NCBI GenBank assembly: GCA_002405875.1
Contig: DHMR01000070.1
Location: 1-64,000 of the forward strand
Source of the DNA: a bacterium UBA4637
GTDB taxonomy: Bacteria; Bacteroidota; Bacteroidia; Bacteroidales; Bacteroidaceae
DNA: 64,000 bases
Direction of reading: 5' to 3'
In this document: positions 27,261 to 36,293 of the stretch, piece after piece
Layout of the letters: each line of letters starts with the position of its first letter
How positions within the stretch are numbered: the first letter of the stretch is position 1
Position numbers and translations under genes: made by a program
The notes under the pieces: generated by a model
Database searches by the model: none
What the model was told of the DNA's origin: nothing
What the model saw: only the letters and a program-made list of their open reading frames with translations

Positions 27261-29357
27261 ATGCTAGAGGAAAAGAACATAGAGAAAAAGAACATAGAGA
27301 AACGAATCAACCCATTTTTCGAGCCTTACGACACACCGCACGACACGGTGCCATTCGATCGTATACGCCTGGAAGATTACGAGGAGGCGTTCATGGAGGG
27401 AATCCGCCGTGACGACGAGGCCACCGACCGCGTCGTCAACGACCCAGCCACTCCTACCTTCGAGAACACCATCGCACGTGTGGAAACCGACAAGGGCGAA
27501 CATTACTTCGATCTTCTCAGCCGTGTGTCCAACGTCTTCTCCTGCATGATGAGCGCAGAGACGTGCGACGAGTTGGAGGCTTTGGCGCAGAAGTTGAGTC
27601 CGATCCTCACGAAGCATGCCAACGACATCACCCTCAACAAAAAACTGTTCGAGCGCATCCAGTACGTTCACGACCATCCCAACCGTGAGTTGACTCCCGA
27701 GGAGAAGATGCTCCTAGACACCAGCTACGACGGATTCGTACGCAGCGGTGCCCTGCTCGATGAGGCTGGCAAGGAGCGACTGCGCAAGCTCACCGAGGAA
27801 GCCAGCATCCTCACCCTCCAGTTCTCACAGAATCTGCTGAAGGAGAACAAAGCTTTCACCCTCCACATCACCGACAAGGCACAGCTCGAAGGTCTTCCTG
27901 AGACCGCCATCGCCGCAGCCGCCCAAAACGCCAAGGAGAAGGAACTGGAAGGATGGGTGTTCACGCTCGATTATCCTAGCTACTCCCCATTCATGACTTA
28001 CTCCACCCAGCGCGACCTGCGCAAGGAGATGTACATGGCCCGCAATACGGAGTGTACCCACGACAACGACTCCAACAATCTGGAGATTTGCAAGCGACTG
28101 GTCAACCTACGCCATGAGCTCGCCCAATTGCTGGGCTTCGAGACTTACGCCGACTATGTGTTGAAACATCGCATGGCTAGCAACGTGCAGAATGTATACA
28201 AATTGCTCAACGACCTCATCGACGCCTACAAGCCGACCGCCATCCACGAGGTGGAAGAGGTGGAGGCTCTCGCCAAGAAACTGGAGGGCGACGACTTCCA
28301 GATGGAACCATGGGACTTCGGATTCTACTCGCACAAGTTGCAGATGGAGAAGTTCAATCTCGATGCCGAGATGCTGCGTCCTTATTTCCAACTCGACAAG
28401 GTTATCGACGGCGTGTTCGGGCTAGCCAACAAACTCTATGGCATCACCTTCCGTGAGAACAAGGACATCCCGGTATATCATCCAGATGTCAAGGCCTACG
28501 AGGTATTTGACAAGGACGGCAGTTATCTCGCCGTGTTCTACGCCGACTTCTTCCCTCGCAAGGGCAAGCAAGGCGGTGCGTGGATGACGGAATTCCAGGG
28601 ACAGTGGATCGACCACAAGGGGCGCAACATTCGCCCACACGTGAGCGTGGTGATGAATTTCACCAAACCGACCGCAGAAAAGCCAGCCCTGTTGACACTC
28701 GGCGAGGTGGAGACCTTCCTCCATGAGTTTGGTCACAGTCTGCACGGCATGTTTGCCAACACCCGCTTCGAAAGTCTTTCCGGCACCAATGTGTGGTGGG
28801 ACTTCGTGGAGTTGCCTTCCCAGTTCATGGAGAACTACGCCGTGGAAAAAGACTTCCTCCGCACCTTCGCCTTCCATTACCAGACGGGCGAGCCATTGCC
28901 TGACGAACTCATCGAACGCATCGTCAAGAGTCGCAACTTCATGGCTGCCTACGGTTGTCTGCGTCAGGTAAGCTTCGGTCTGCTCGACATGGCATACTAT
29001 ACCCAGAAGGATGCCTTCACCGCAGACATCATCCCATTCGAGAAAAAAGCGTGGGAGAAGGCAATCATCCTTCCACAGTTACCTAACACCTGCATGACCG
29101 TACAATTCTCTCACATCATGGCGGGTGGATATGCAGCTGGATACTATAGCTACAAGTGGGCGGAAGTGCTCGACGCCGATGCCTTCAGCGTATTCAAGAA
29201 GCATGGCATCTTCGACCAGACGACCGCCCAGAGCTTCCGTGACAACATCCTGTCAAAGGGTGGTACGGAACATCCGATGACTCTCTACAAGCGATTCCGC
29301 GGACAGGAGCCAACCATCGATGCCTTGCTCGAACGTAATGAAATCAAGAAAAGTTAG
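27261..29357 (+). CDS. M3-family metallopeptidase (peptidyl-dipeptidase Dcp / oligopeptidase A type)
   Basis: A 698-residue soluble zinc peptidase. The active site HEFGHSLHG lies near residue 487, followed by the conserved ENYAVEKDFL glutamate region and a substrate-loop GGYAAGYYSYKWAEVLDADAF motif. Length and domain layout are those of Dcp or OpdA, which cleave short peptides in protein turnover. The N-terminus opens with a duplicated lysine-rich stretch (KNIEKKNIEKR), so translation may start a few codons later. No signal peptide is present, so it is probably cytoplasmic. The next gene follows after 40 bp. Confidence 0.92.
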   Translation: MLEEKNIEKKNIEKRINPFFEPYDTPHDTVPFDRIRLEDYEEAFMEGIRRDDEATDRVVNDPATPTFENTIARVETDKGEHYFDLLSRVSNVFSCMMSAETCDELEALAQKLSPILTKHANDITLNKKLFERIQYVHDHPNRELTPEEKMLLDTSYDGFVRSGALLDEAGKERLRKLTEEASILTLQFSQNLLKENKAFTLHITDKAQLEGLPETAIAAAAQNAKEKELEGWVFTLDYPSYSPFMTYSTQRDLRKEMYMARNTECTHDNDSNNLEICKRLVNLRHELAQLLGFETYADYVLKHRMASNVQNVYKLLNDLIDAYKPTAIHEVEEVEALAKKLEGDDFQMEPWDFGFYSHKLQMEKFNLDAEMLRPYFQLDKVIDGVFGLANKLYGITFRENKDIPVYHPDVKAYEVFDKDGSYLAVFYADFFPRKGKQGGAWMTEFQGQWIDHKGRNIRPHVSVVMNFTKPTAEKPALLTLGEVETFLHEFGHSLHGMFANTRFESLSGTNVWWDFVELPSQFMENYAVEKDFLRTFAFHYQTGEPLPDELIERIVKSRNFMAAYGCLRQVSFGLLDMAYYTQKDAFTADIIPFEKKAWEKAIILPQLPNTCMTVQFSHIMAGGYAAGYYSYKWAEVLDADAFSVFKKHGIFDQTTAQSFRDNILSKGGTEHPMTLYKRFRGQEPTIDALLERNEIKKS

Positions 29358-29371
29358 GAGTTAGAAGTTAT
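29351..29371. repeat. Period-7 repeat tract after M3 peptidase gene
   Basis: Units AAGTTAG, GAGTTAG, AAGTTAT in 7-bp register; the first contains the peptidase stop codon. Confidence 0.6.
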
Positions 29372-29397
29372 AACCTATTTATATTTCAGATAAGACA

Positions 29398-29823
29398 ATG
29401 GAGAACGAACTTTCCAAGCAAACCAAATTGGACATGCGATACCTTCGCATGGCTCGCATCTGGGCAGAGAACAGCTACTGCAAGCGCCGACAAGTAGGTG
29501 CCCTGGTCGTGAAGGACAAGATGATCATCAGCGACGGATACAATGGGACGCCGAGTGGATTCGAGAACGTATGCGAGGAAAACGATGTCACCAAGCCCTA
29601 TGTGCTCCACGCCGAGGCCAACGCCATCACCAAGTTGGCACGTAGCAGCAACAATAGCGATGGAAGCACACTCTATGTCACCGCCTCTCCCTGCATCGAG
29701 TGCGCCAAGCTCATCATCCAGGCGGGCATCAAGCGTGTGGTCTATGCCGAGAAATACCGCCTCAACGATGGCATCCAACTGATGGAACGGGCTGGCATCA
29801 AGGTGGAATACCTGGAATTATAG
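29398..29823 (+). CDS. Deoxycytidylate deaminase family protein
   Basis: A 141-residue zinc-dependent deaminase. The catalytic HAEANAI and the zinc-binding SPCIECAKLIIQAG motif are intact, and RRQVGALVVKDKMIISDGYNG precedes them. This is the dCMP deaminase/ComEB group, which converts dCMP to dUMP for dTTP synthesis. The length is normal. It lies 22 bp before the S41 protease gene and is probably cotranscribed with it. Confidence 0.9.
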   Translation: MENELSKQTKLDMRYLRMARIWAENSYCKRRQVGALVVKDKMIISDGYNGTPSGFENVCEENDVTKPYVLHAEANAITKLARSSNNSDGSTLYVTASPCIECAKLIIQAGIKRVVYAEKYRLNDGIQLMERAGIKVEYLEL

Positions 29824-29845
29824 AATACAAGAAACGTTAGTAGAT

Positions 29846-31585
29846 ATGAATAATAACAAGAAGAGTAATAAGAACAATCGGTTTATGCCGGTCATCATGG
29901 CGATATGCGTCGTGGTTGGCATCTTCCTGGGTTCTTTTTTCTCCAACCACTTTGGAGGAAACCGACTCAACATCATCAACAGCGGGAGCAACCGACTCAA
30001 CAACTTGCTCCACATCATTGATGACCAGTATGTCGATGCGGTCAACATCGACTCCTTGGTAGACAAGGCGATTCCGCTCATCCTGGCAGAGCTAGACCCT
30101 CACTCCGTCTATATCAGCGCCAAGGACGCTGCGGCAGCCACCGACGACCTCAAGGGTTCGTTCTCGGGCGTGGGAGTCGAATTTGTGATTCGTGACGACA
30201 CCATACATATTCAGAATGTCATCCAGAATGGTCCGGCAGAAAGAGCGGGTCTGTTGGCAGGAGATAAGATCGTGGCTGTGAATGGCAAACCATTCGTGGG
30301 CAAGATCGTGACCAACCAGGAAGCCATGCACCGACTTAAGGGACCGAAAGACACCAAGGTGAAGATTGGTGTCATCCGCTATGGAAGCAAGAAGATACAG
30401 ACTTTCACCGTGACCCGTGGCGAGATTCCAACCAAGAGTGTCACCGCCGCCTACATGCTCGATGACAACACCGGTTACATCCGTATCAAGAACTTTGGCG
30501 AGAATACCTATCCCGAGATGTTGATTGCCCTGGCCAAGCTCTCGCAGGAAGGTTTCAGCAACCTCTGCATCGACCTTCGTGACAACTCTGGTGGTTATCT
30601 CACGGCTGCCATCAACATGGCCAACGAGTTCCTACCAGACAAGAAGTTGATCGTCTATACACAGGGACGCAAGTCTCCTCGCCAGGAATATCGAAGCAAC
30701 GGCAAGGGCTCTTACCAAAAGATTCCTTTGGTTGTGCTCATCAACGAGGGCTCCGCATCGGCTGCCGAGATTTTCGCAGGAGCCATGCAGGACAACGACC
30801 GTGCCACCATCATCGGCCGACGCTCGTTTGGCAAAGGATTGGTACAGCAACAACTGGAGTTCCCTGACCACAGTCTCATCCGCCTCACCATCGCAAGATA
30901 CTACACCCCATCCGGACGTTGCATCCAGAAACCATACACCATGGGCGACGACAAGGACTACGAGCAAGATCTCCTCACACGCTACCAGCACGGCGAGTTC
31001 TTCTCACAGGACAGCATCAAGCACACTGGCCCTGCCTACCATACCGGTTTGGGACGTGTCGTTTATGGCGGAGGTGGTATCACGCCTGACATCTTCGTTC
31101 CGGAAGATACCCTCGGCATGACTTCCTATTTCAAGGAGGCAAGCATGAGCGGACTCATCCTACAATATGCGTTCACCTATACAGACGACAACCGTCCGAA
31201 GTTGAACAACTTCAAGGAGATGATGGAATTGTCAGACTATCTGAGCAGCCAGAACTTGGTAGACAAGTTTGCCAACTATGCCGACCAGCGTGGATTACAA
31301 CGCCGCAACCTCCTCATCAAGAAGTCGCATAAACTCTTGGAGCGAGTGCTCAACGGTCGCATCATCTACAACATGCTCAACGAGCAGGCTTGGACGGAAT
31401 ACATCAACCAGGACGACCCAGTCATCAAGAAGACACTGGAGGTGTTCCACAACCATGCGGCATTTCCAAAGAAGCCGGTGAACAAGCCGAAGGCGAGAGC
31501 CAAGAAGCAAAAGGTGGCTATGACTACCATTCCTTTCAATTATCGCTCCACTCACATGAGCAACTCATGGGTTGCCCATGCTTGA
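29846..31585 (+). CDS. S41-family carboxy-terminal processing peptidase
   Basis: A 579-residue protein with an N-terminal membrane anchor (FMPVIMAICVVVGIFLGSFF), so probably periplasmic. A PDZ domain follows (FSGVGVEFVIRDDTI, GLLAGDKIVAVNGKPF), then the S41 catalytic core with Ser in NEGSASAAEIFAGA near residue 303 and Lys in RSFGKGLVQ near 329. CtpA/Prc-type proteases trim or degrade envelope proteins. The C-terminal 150 residues are the helical extension usual in Bacteroidota members. The folate cycloligase gene overlaps or follows immediately. Confidence 0.92.
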   Translation: MNNNKKSNKNNRFMPVIMAICVVVGIFLGSFFSNHFGGNRLNIINSGSNRLNNLLHIIDDQYVDAVNIDSLVDKAIPLILAELDPHSVYISAKDAAAATDDLKGSFSGVGVEFVIRDDTIHIQNVIQNGPAERAGLLAGDKIVAVNGKPFVGKIVTNQEAMHRLKGPKDTKVKIGVIRYGSKKIQTFTVTRGEIPTKSVTAAYMLDDNTGYIRIKNFGENTYPEMLIALAKLSQEGFSNLCIDLRDNSGGYLTAAINMANEFLPDKKLIVYTQGRKSPRQEYRSNGKGSYQKIPLVVLINEGSASAAEIFAGAMQDNDRATIIGRRSFGKGLVQQQLEFPDHSLIRLTIARYYTPSGRCIQKPYTMGDDKDYEQDLLTRYQHGEFFSQDSIKHTGPAYHTGLGRVVYGGGGITPDIFVPEDTLGMTSYFKEASMSGLILQYAFTYTDDNRPKLNNFKEMMELSDYLSSQNLVDKFANYADQRGLQRRNLLIKKSHKLLERVLNGRIIYNMLNEQAWTEYINQDDPVIKKTLEVFHNHAAFPKKPVNKPKARAKKQKVAMTTIPFNYRSTHMSNSWVAHA

Positions 31586-31610
31586 GAAAGGAAGCCCAAA
31601 AAGCATTCCA

Positions 31611-32183
31611 ATGAACAAATCAGAACTCCGAAAAGAGATTCGCAATAGAAAGCGACAGTTCTCCCAAGTCCAACTTGGGGAGCTGTCGCTTTCCGCTATC
31701 TCCCAATTAAGAAATCATCCCAAGGTAAAGGCAGCCCATACCCTCCTCCTTTACTACTCCCTCCCCGACGAGGTGAACACCCACGAATGGATAGACGAAC
31801 TGGTGGCCGAGGGCAAGCAAGTTCTCCTGCCCGTCGTCGTAGGCGATGCAAACATGATACTGCGGGAATACACAGGTAAGCACGACCTTGCCGAGGGAAG
31901 TTTTCACATTCAGGAACCTGTCGGCAAACTCTATCCGGAAAGCCGATATGGAGAAATCGAAGTAGCCATCATCCCAGGTATGAGTTTTGATGACGAAGGC
32001 CATCGACTCGGAAGAGGCAAGGGGTATTACGACCGTTTTTTGAAGAAACAAAGTCAAATAGGAACTTCGAGAGCCTTATATAAGATAGGTGTATGTTTCG
32101 GCTTTCAAAAAGAACCCAGCATTCCTTTTGAAAGCCATGATATCGTCATGGATGAAGTCATCGCAACACAACCATGTCAATAA
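31611..32183 (+). CDS. 5-formyltetrahydrofolate cyclo-ligase
   Basis: A 190-residue enzyme converting 5-formyl-THF to 5,10-methenyl-THF with ATP. It has the C-terminal signature GMSFDDEGHRLGRGKGYYDRFL and the N-terminal KSELRKEIRNRKRQ. The frame is open upstream to 31572, overlapping the S41 gene, but the Met at 31611 aligns with the normal N-terminus and is preferred. Its 3' end overlaps that of the convergent DciA-like gene by 7 bp, with no room for a terminator between them. Confidence 0.9.
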   Translation: MNKSELRKEIRNRKRQFSQVQLGELSLSAISQLRNHPKVKAAHTLLLYYSLPDEVNTHEWIDELVAEGKQVLLPVVVGDANMILREYTGKHDLAEGSFHIQEPVGKLYPESRYGEIEVAIIPGMSFDDEGHRLGRGKGYYDRFLKKQSQIGTSRALYKIGVCFGFQKEPSIPFESHDIVMDEVIATQPCQ

Positions 32184-32467
32184 AACTTGATGTCGAAGAT
32201 GACTTGTGCCCCCGCCCTCTCGTTGAGACGCTTCACCAAAAGGCTGCGCCCCATCGATAAGTCGGCACGCAAGGCAGGATTATAAACCTTCACGAAAAGA
32301 GTCTGATTCTTAATGAAGGGCTTGCCCGTGTACTGGGCGATAGAAGCACCTACCACCTCGTTCCAAGAAGACAACAAGCGCTGTTGGCGCAGAGGAGTCT
32401 CCAATCCTTCATGTCGCAAAATCTCAGGAAGCAACTCCTGAATTGACCTAACTTTTCTTCTAAACAT
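32177..32467 (-). CDS. DUF721 (DciA-like) protein
   Basis: A 96-residue basic protein beginning MFRRKVRSIQELLPEIL and containing QQRLLSSWNEVVGASIAQYT and LFVKVYNPALRADLSM. This is the DUF721 fold, related to DciA, the ancestral helicase loader of bacteria lacking DnaC. It lies 83 bp downstream of recF on the same strand, a common Bacteroidota order, which fits a role in DNA replication or repair. Loader activity is inferred from the family. Confidence 0.82.
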   Translation of the reverse strand: MFRRKVRSIQELLPEILRHEGLETPLRQQRLLSSWNEVVGASIAQYTGKPFIKNQTLFVKVYNPALRADLSMGRSLLVKRLNERAGAQVIFDIKFY

Positions 32468-32550
32468 GGGCTATTAATCTACTAAAAACATATACTTTGC
32501 AAACACGCAAGTGTTAACTGTTTACGCGAAACACTATATTTCTTTGATTT

Positions 32551-33657
32551 TCACGTACCCAACGGTTGAACATTTCCATCCTCCACGAGAAATATCTTGT
32601 AATCCCCATCGCTCTTGGAAAGAATCTTGTCGAGGTGGTCTCGATTGGTGTCGGTAATAAAAATCTGCCCGAAGTTATCACCCGAAACCAACTGCACGAT
32701 GGCCTCCACTCGTTGAGCATCCAACTTATCAAAGATATCATCCAAAAGCAACAAAGGCGTGGTGCTCGAACAAGTGCGGCGCAAGAAATCAAACTGAGCC
32801 AGTTTCAAGGCGAGCACGAACGTCTTGTTCTGCCCTTGACTACCCTCACGCTTCATCTGATAATCGCCAATGAGCATCTCCAAGTCATCCCTGTGAACCC
32901 CGTGCAAAGAATAGCCGACGGCACGGTCTTTCATTCGATCGCGCTGAATGACATCAAGCAAAGGACCCCGTTGACAATGAGATACATAACGCAGGCTTAC
33001 AGCCTCTCTATGTCCCGAAATATGCTGGTAGATATCTTGAAAAACAGGCACGAGTTCACGCACAAAGGCATCCCGTTTCTGGAAAAGCAACTCACCCGTG
33101 CGAGCCATCTCATGTTCCCAGATATCCATCAATGCCGCATCCGGTTCCTCCTCCATCTTCAGAAGAGCGTTGCGCTGCTGCAAAGCCTTGTTGTAATTGG
33201 CAAGCGCCTCTATATAAGTATGGTCATACTGCGAGATAACCACATCCATCAGGCGGCGTCGCTCCTCACTGCCTCCCTCAATCAAGGAAGTGTCGGAGGG
33301 AGAGACGAAAACCAGCGGTATCAGACCGATGTGCTGAGACAGACGCTTGTATTCCTTCTTGTTACGCTTGAAATGCTTCTTGGTGCCACGCTTCATACCA
33401 CAATAGATATTTTCCACATCCCCCTGGTCGTTCAAGTAATTACCCTCCAAAAGAAAGAAATTCTCATCATGAGTAATCACTTGCGAGTCAATCGGGTTGT
33501 AAGCGCTCCTACAGAAAGAGAGATAGTAGATGGCATCCAAGAAATTGGTTTTACCCACCCCATTATGGCCGATAAAACAGTTGATCTTGGACGACAATTC
33601 CAGGTTGACACCACGGATGTTCTTATAGTTGATGATGGAAATATTTTGTAAAATCAT
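32551..33657 (-). CDS. recF: DNA replication and repair protein RecF
   Basis: A 368-residue SMC-like ATPase that helps load RecA at gaps. Walker A is GHNGVGKTNFLDAIYYLS near residue 30 and the C-terminal signature region has PLLLLDDIFDKLDAQR. The frame is open to 33684, but a -7 box (33682-33689) lies over that longer start. The Met at 33657 (MILQNISIINYKN) is therefore the real start, and it matches other RecF N-termini. The DciA-like gene follows on the same strand. Confidence 0.93.
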   Translation of the reverse strand: MILQNISIINYKNIRGVNLELSSKINCFIGHNGVGKTNFLDAIYYLSFCRSAYNPIDSQVITHDENFFLLEGNYLNDQGDVENIYCGMKRGTKKHFKRNKKEYKRLSQHIGLIPLVFVSPSDTSLIEGGSEERRRLMDVVISQYDHTYIEALANYNKALQQRNALLKMEEEPDAALMDIWEHEMARTGELLFQKRDAFVRELVPVFQDIYQHISGHREAVSLRYVSHCQRGPLLDVIQRDRMKDRAVGYSLHGVHRDDLEMLIGDYQMKREGSQGQNKTFVLALKLAQFDFLRRTCSSTTPLLLLDDIFDKLDAQRVEAIVQLVSGDNFGQIFITDTNRDHLDKILSKSDGDYKIFLVEDGNVQPLGT

Positions 33658-33681
33658 ACCTTCTACGTCTGTTTTGTAGTG

Positions 33682-33689
33682 CAAAGTTA
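33682..33689 (-). promoter_or_regulatory. -7 box of recF
   Basis: TAACTTTG on the minus strand, 24 bp before the chosen recF start. It decides between the two possible recF starts. Confidence 0.6.
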
Positions 33690-33752
33690 GCAGAAAAAGC
33701 GCAAAAAACGAAAAAAGTAGGCTAGAAATTTCAATATATGAATAAAAATGAG

Positions 33753-33760
33753 TAAATTTG
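33753..33760 (+). promoter_or_regulatory. -7 box of TPR protein gene
   Basis: TAAATTTG fits TAnnTTTG, 73 bp before the start codon. The -33 element is unclear. Confidence 0.5.
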
Positions 33761-33833
33761 CAGCCTAAAGCGAAGCAATCGCATCAAACGCTGCTTCGTC
33801 AAACTAAAGAATAATAAAAAATAGAAATAAAAA

Positions 33834-34529
33834 ATGGCAAACAACAACGCACAGGCTCCAGCAGCTGAGAGCCTAAACATTCATGAGGCGTTTTTCTTGA
33901 AAAACAAGAAGCTCATCCTCGGCGCAGTAGTCGCTATCATCGTGGTTATTGCAGGTATTTTCGTTTATTTCACACAGATTTCTGGTCCACGTGAGGACAA
34001 GGCAAGTACCATGTTGGGCAAGGGCCAGACATACTTCAACAACGAGATGTTCGAGCAGGCACTCAATGGTGATGGTGCAGGCTATGTAGGCTTTACCAAG
34101 ATTGCCAGCGACTACAGTGGCACCAAGGCAGCCAATTTGGCCAACCTCTATGCCGGACTTTGCTATGCGAACTTAGGCAAGTGGGCTGAGGCACAGAAGA
34201 GCCTCGACGCATTCTCATCCAAGGGCGACCAGATGATTTCTCCAGCTGCAGAAGCAGCATTGGGCGACGCTTACGCACACCTCAACCAGCTCGACAAGGC
34301 CGTAGACGCCTTTAAGAAGGCAGCCAGCATGGCAGATGACAAGGCAGAGGATGATGCCAACAACAGCCTCTCTCCTACATTCCTCATCAAGGCAGGCGAG
34401 ATTCTCGAAAGCCAGGGCAAGAAAGCTGATGCCTTGAGCCTCTATCAGGATGTGAAGAAGAAATATGTAAACTCCATGCTCGTTCAGAGCTCTGAGATTG
34501 ACAAGTATATCGAAAGAGCTTCCAACTAA
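33834..34529 (+). CDS. Membrane-anchored tetratricopeptide-repeat protein
   Basis: A 231-residue protein with a cytoplasmic N-terminus, one transmembrane helix (LILGAVVAIIVVIAGIFVYF, about residues 33-52) and a periplasmic helical part with TPR units (NLANLYAGLCYANLGKWAEA, AALGDAYAHLNQLDKAVDAFKKA, then SQGKKADALSLYQDVKKKY). The layout resembles YfgM-type proteins linked to periplasmic folding or BamB-neighbour functions. The exact role is unknown. ribH starts 38 bp downstream. Confidence 0.8.
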   Translation: MANNNAQAPAAESLNIHEAFFLKNKKLILGAVVAIIVVIAGIFVYFTQISGPREDKASTMLGKGQTYFNNEMFEQALNGDGAGYVGFTKIASDYSGTKAANLANLYAGLCYANLGKWAEAQKSLDAFSSKGDQMISPAAEAALGDAYAHLNQLDKAVDAFKKAASMADDKAEDDANNSLSPTFLIKAGEILESQGKKADALSLYQDVKKKYVNSMLVQSSEIDKYIERASN

Positions 34530-34567
34530 TATCGTACAATATAGATACCTATTATTAATAAGATATT

Positions 34568-35044
34568 ATGGCTACAGCACTTCATAATTTGTCAGACTAT
34601 GACTTCGATAAGGTTCCGGATGCCAGCAACATGTGCTTCGGCATTGTGGTAGCAGAATGGAACCCTGAGATAACAGGTGCCTTGCTTGACGGAGCTGTCA
34701 AGACTTTGGAAAAGCACGGTGCCCTCACCGAAAACATCCATGTGAAGACCGTACCAGGCAGTTTTGAGCTGATTTATGGTGCTCATCAGATGGTGCTCAA
34801 CGGTGGATACGATGCCGTTATCATCCTCGGATGCGTGATTCGTGGTGAGACTCCTCACTTCGACTACATCTGCCAGGGAGTGACCTATGGCATTGCTCGC
34901 CTCAACGCAACCCAAGAGATTCCAGTCATCTACGGACTCTTGACTACCAACGACCTCCAGCAGGCACAAGACCGATGCGGTGGTAAATTGGGCAACAAGG
35001 GAGATGAATGTGCAATTGATGCCATCAAAATGGCTAAATTCTAA
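34568..35044 (+). CDS. ribH: 6,7-dimethyl-8-ribityllumazine synthase
   Basis: A 158-residue riboflavin-pathway enzyme that condenses 5-amino-6-ribitylaminouracil with 3,4-dihydroxy-2-butanone 4-phosphate. It shows [47 protein letters not shown] and the late [18 protein letters not shown] segment. The length is normal. A small protein gene starts 16 bp after the stop codon. Confidence 0.95.
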   Translation: MATALHNLSDYDFDKVPDASNMCFGIVVAEWNPEITGALLDGAVKTLEKHGALTENIHVKTVPGSFELIYGAHQMVLNGGYDAVIILGCVIRGETPHFDYICQGVTYGIARLNATQEIPVIYGLLTTNDLQQAQDRCGGKLGNKGDECAIDAIKMAKF

Positions 35045-35060
35045 AACAAGACAAAGGTAT

Positions 35061-35441
35061 ATGAAACTCTATCAGTTATTGCAGTCGTTCGAGTTCGAGG
35101 AGTTATTTCCCGCAGTCAACGAGATGTTTCCAAACGCTCGCTTACATCGTGACGTTTTCGAGAAGGCATTCAATATGCTCTGCAGCATAGAACCTGTATT
35201 CTCCAAGAAAACCATCCGATATGAACTGAAGGAAGATCCCAACAGCAGCGACATGATGGTAGGTGCAGACGACACTTGCTTCAATACCACTTGGGACGTT
35301 TGCCTCGGAAAAGAGGTGAGAAAAGGTAAAGGAGCAGACCTCAATGACGAAGAATTGGCAGCCAACTGCTTGCTCAACATTCTCTTCATTGGAAAGCACC
35401 CGCAAGCTTTCGAAAAAGAATATCGAAAGCTATTGAAATAG
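35061..35441 (+). CDS. Conserved small protein, possibly DUF6557 family
   Basis: A 126-residue acidic soluble protein starting MKLYQLLQSFEFEELFPAV. The frame is open upstream into ribH, but this ATG, 16 bp after the ribH stop, is the natural start. It contains KKTIRYELKEDPNSSDM and CFNTTWDVCLGKEVRKGKG and ends EKEYRKLLK. It looks like a Bacteroidales family of unknown function, possibly DUF6557, though that name is uncertain. No catalytic motif was recognised. A strong terminator follows. Confidence 0.7.
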   Translation: MKLYQLLQSFEFEELFPAVNEMFPNARLHRDVFEKAFNMLCSIEPVFSKKTIRYELKEDPNSSDMMVGADDTCFNTTWDVCLGKEVRKGKGADLNDEELAANCLLNILFIGKHPQAFEKEYRKLLK

Positions 35442-35451
35442 AAAGTTTAAA

Positions 35452-35522
35452 GGTGGGAGGTGACCCACCTCGGTTCAGATAGTTAGTGGGTTCGGTAAAC
35501 CCCTAACGCCTTTTTTTTTTTT
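35452..35522 (+). terminator. Double hairpin terminator after ribH transcript
   Basis: A first hairpin (GGTGGG with CCCACC) is followed by a second (GTTAG/CTAAC with GGGTT/AACCC inside, 35482-35507) and a run of twelve T. The second hairpin with its T-run is a strong intrinsic terminator. Confidence 0.85.
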
Positions 35523-35540
35523 AACAGCAAATATATGGTT

Positions 35541-35573
35541 AGCCCCCGATTCGTGAGAACCGAGGGCTTTTTT
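35541..35573 (+). terminator. Second plus-strand terminator
   Basis: AGCCC pairs with GGGCT around a short inner CG pair, and six T follow. It lies 20 bp after the first terminator and just before the 3' end of the convergent DUF4738 gene. Confidence 0.65.
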
Positions 35574-35595
35574 ATTCTATTTCGACAAAGGCTCA

Positions 35596-36180
35596 TCATA
35601 CTCCATCCTCGGAATCGTCGGAAGATTCGTCAGAAGCCTCATCGCTTCCTGTATCCAACTGCGTATCCTTTCCCATGGTGACGGCTCCAAGACGAGAAAT
35701 CTTCACGACCAAAGGTACGTATTCGTCGCTCGTGACATCTGGAGAACCGACACTCGCCGCAAAGGAAAGACAGTTGGCATCCGCCTTGACATAAACGAAT
35801 CCCAACAAGGCACCTTCCTTCTTGGTACTTTCGTCGAGATAGGCATCGAAGTCATGCTTCAAGAAAGTACGATTGAAAAATTCCGTACCGTCTTTCCGAA
35901 GAATGCGCACGGTAATCTTATTGTCATAATATTTAGTATTGTCATCTCCGATGGCTAAAGGTAGTTGTGGATCAGCCTCACGTTTCACGACAACCTTATA
36001 GGTCGTGCCCAGCCATTCCACGTCACGAGCTTGTTCGTACCCGCTCATCTGCTGAGTTTTCTTAGGTTTGGGAGCCACGGGTTTGGGAGCAATGATGACA
36101 TCGCTCTTTTTCTTTTCACTGCAAGCGGTGAATCCTCCCACCACTAAGGCAGCAAAAAACAAAGGAATAATCTTCTTCAT
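35596..36180 (-). CDS. DUF4738 family lipoprotein
   Basis: A 194-residue protein with a lipoprotein signal (lipobox VGGFTAC, Cys at about residue 20), then a proline/lysine linker (APKPVAPKPKKTQQ) and a beta-rich domain (DVEWLGTTYKVVVKREAD). It resembles DUF4738, a Bacteroidales family of unknown function. The last 25 residues are very acidic and serine-rich (DEASDESSDDSEDG). It stands alone on the minus strand behind an exact consensus promoter whose start region carries a perfect 23-bp tandem duplication. Confidence 0.75.
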   Translation of the reverse strand: MKKIIPLFFAALVVGGFTACSEKKKSDVIIAPKPVAPKPKKTQQMSGYEQARDVEWLGTTYKVVVKREADPQLPLAIGDDNTKYYDNKITVRILRKDGTEFFNRTFLKHDFDAYLDESTKKEGALLGFVYVKADANCLSFAASVGSPDVTSDEYVPLVVKISRLGAVTMGKDTQLDTGSDEASDESSDDSEDGV

Positions 36181-36190
36181 TCTCTTTTAT

Positions 36191-36236
36191 ATTATACTTG
36201 ATTGTTTGATGCAATTATACTTGATTGTTTGATGCA
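36191..36236. repeat. Perfect 23-bp tandem duplication at DUF4738 transcription start
   Basis: The 23-bp unit at 36191-36213 (starting ATTATACTTGATTG) is repeated without change at 36214-36236. The right copy runs into the -7 box of the minus-strand promoter, so the repeat covers the start site and early leader. It looks like a recent slippage duplication. Confidence 0.85.
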
Positions 36237-36265
36237 AAGGTAAGAAAAAAAATGCACACTACAAA
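36235..36265 (-). promoter_or_regulatory. Promoter of DUF4738 lipoprotein gene
   Basis: On the minus strand, TTTG (36262-36265), 19 bp, then TACCTTTG (36235-36242) is an exact consensus match. Confidence 0.75.
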
Positions 36266-36293
36266 GTTTTTGGTTGATGAAATATGCAAAAAC

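Noticed and set aside
31572..31610. N-terminal extension of the folate cycloligase
   Set aside because: The extra 13 residues overlap the S41 gene and do not fit the family N-terminus; the Met at 31611 does.
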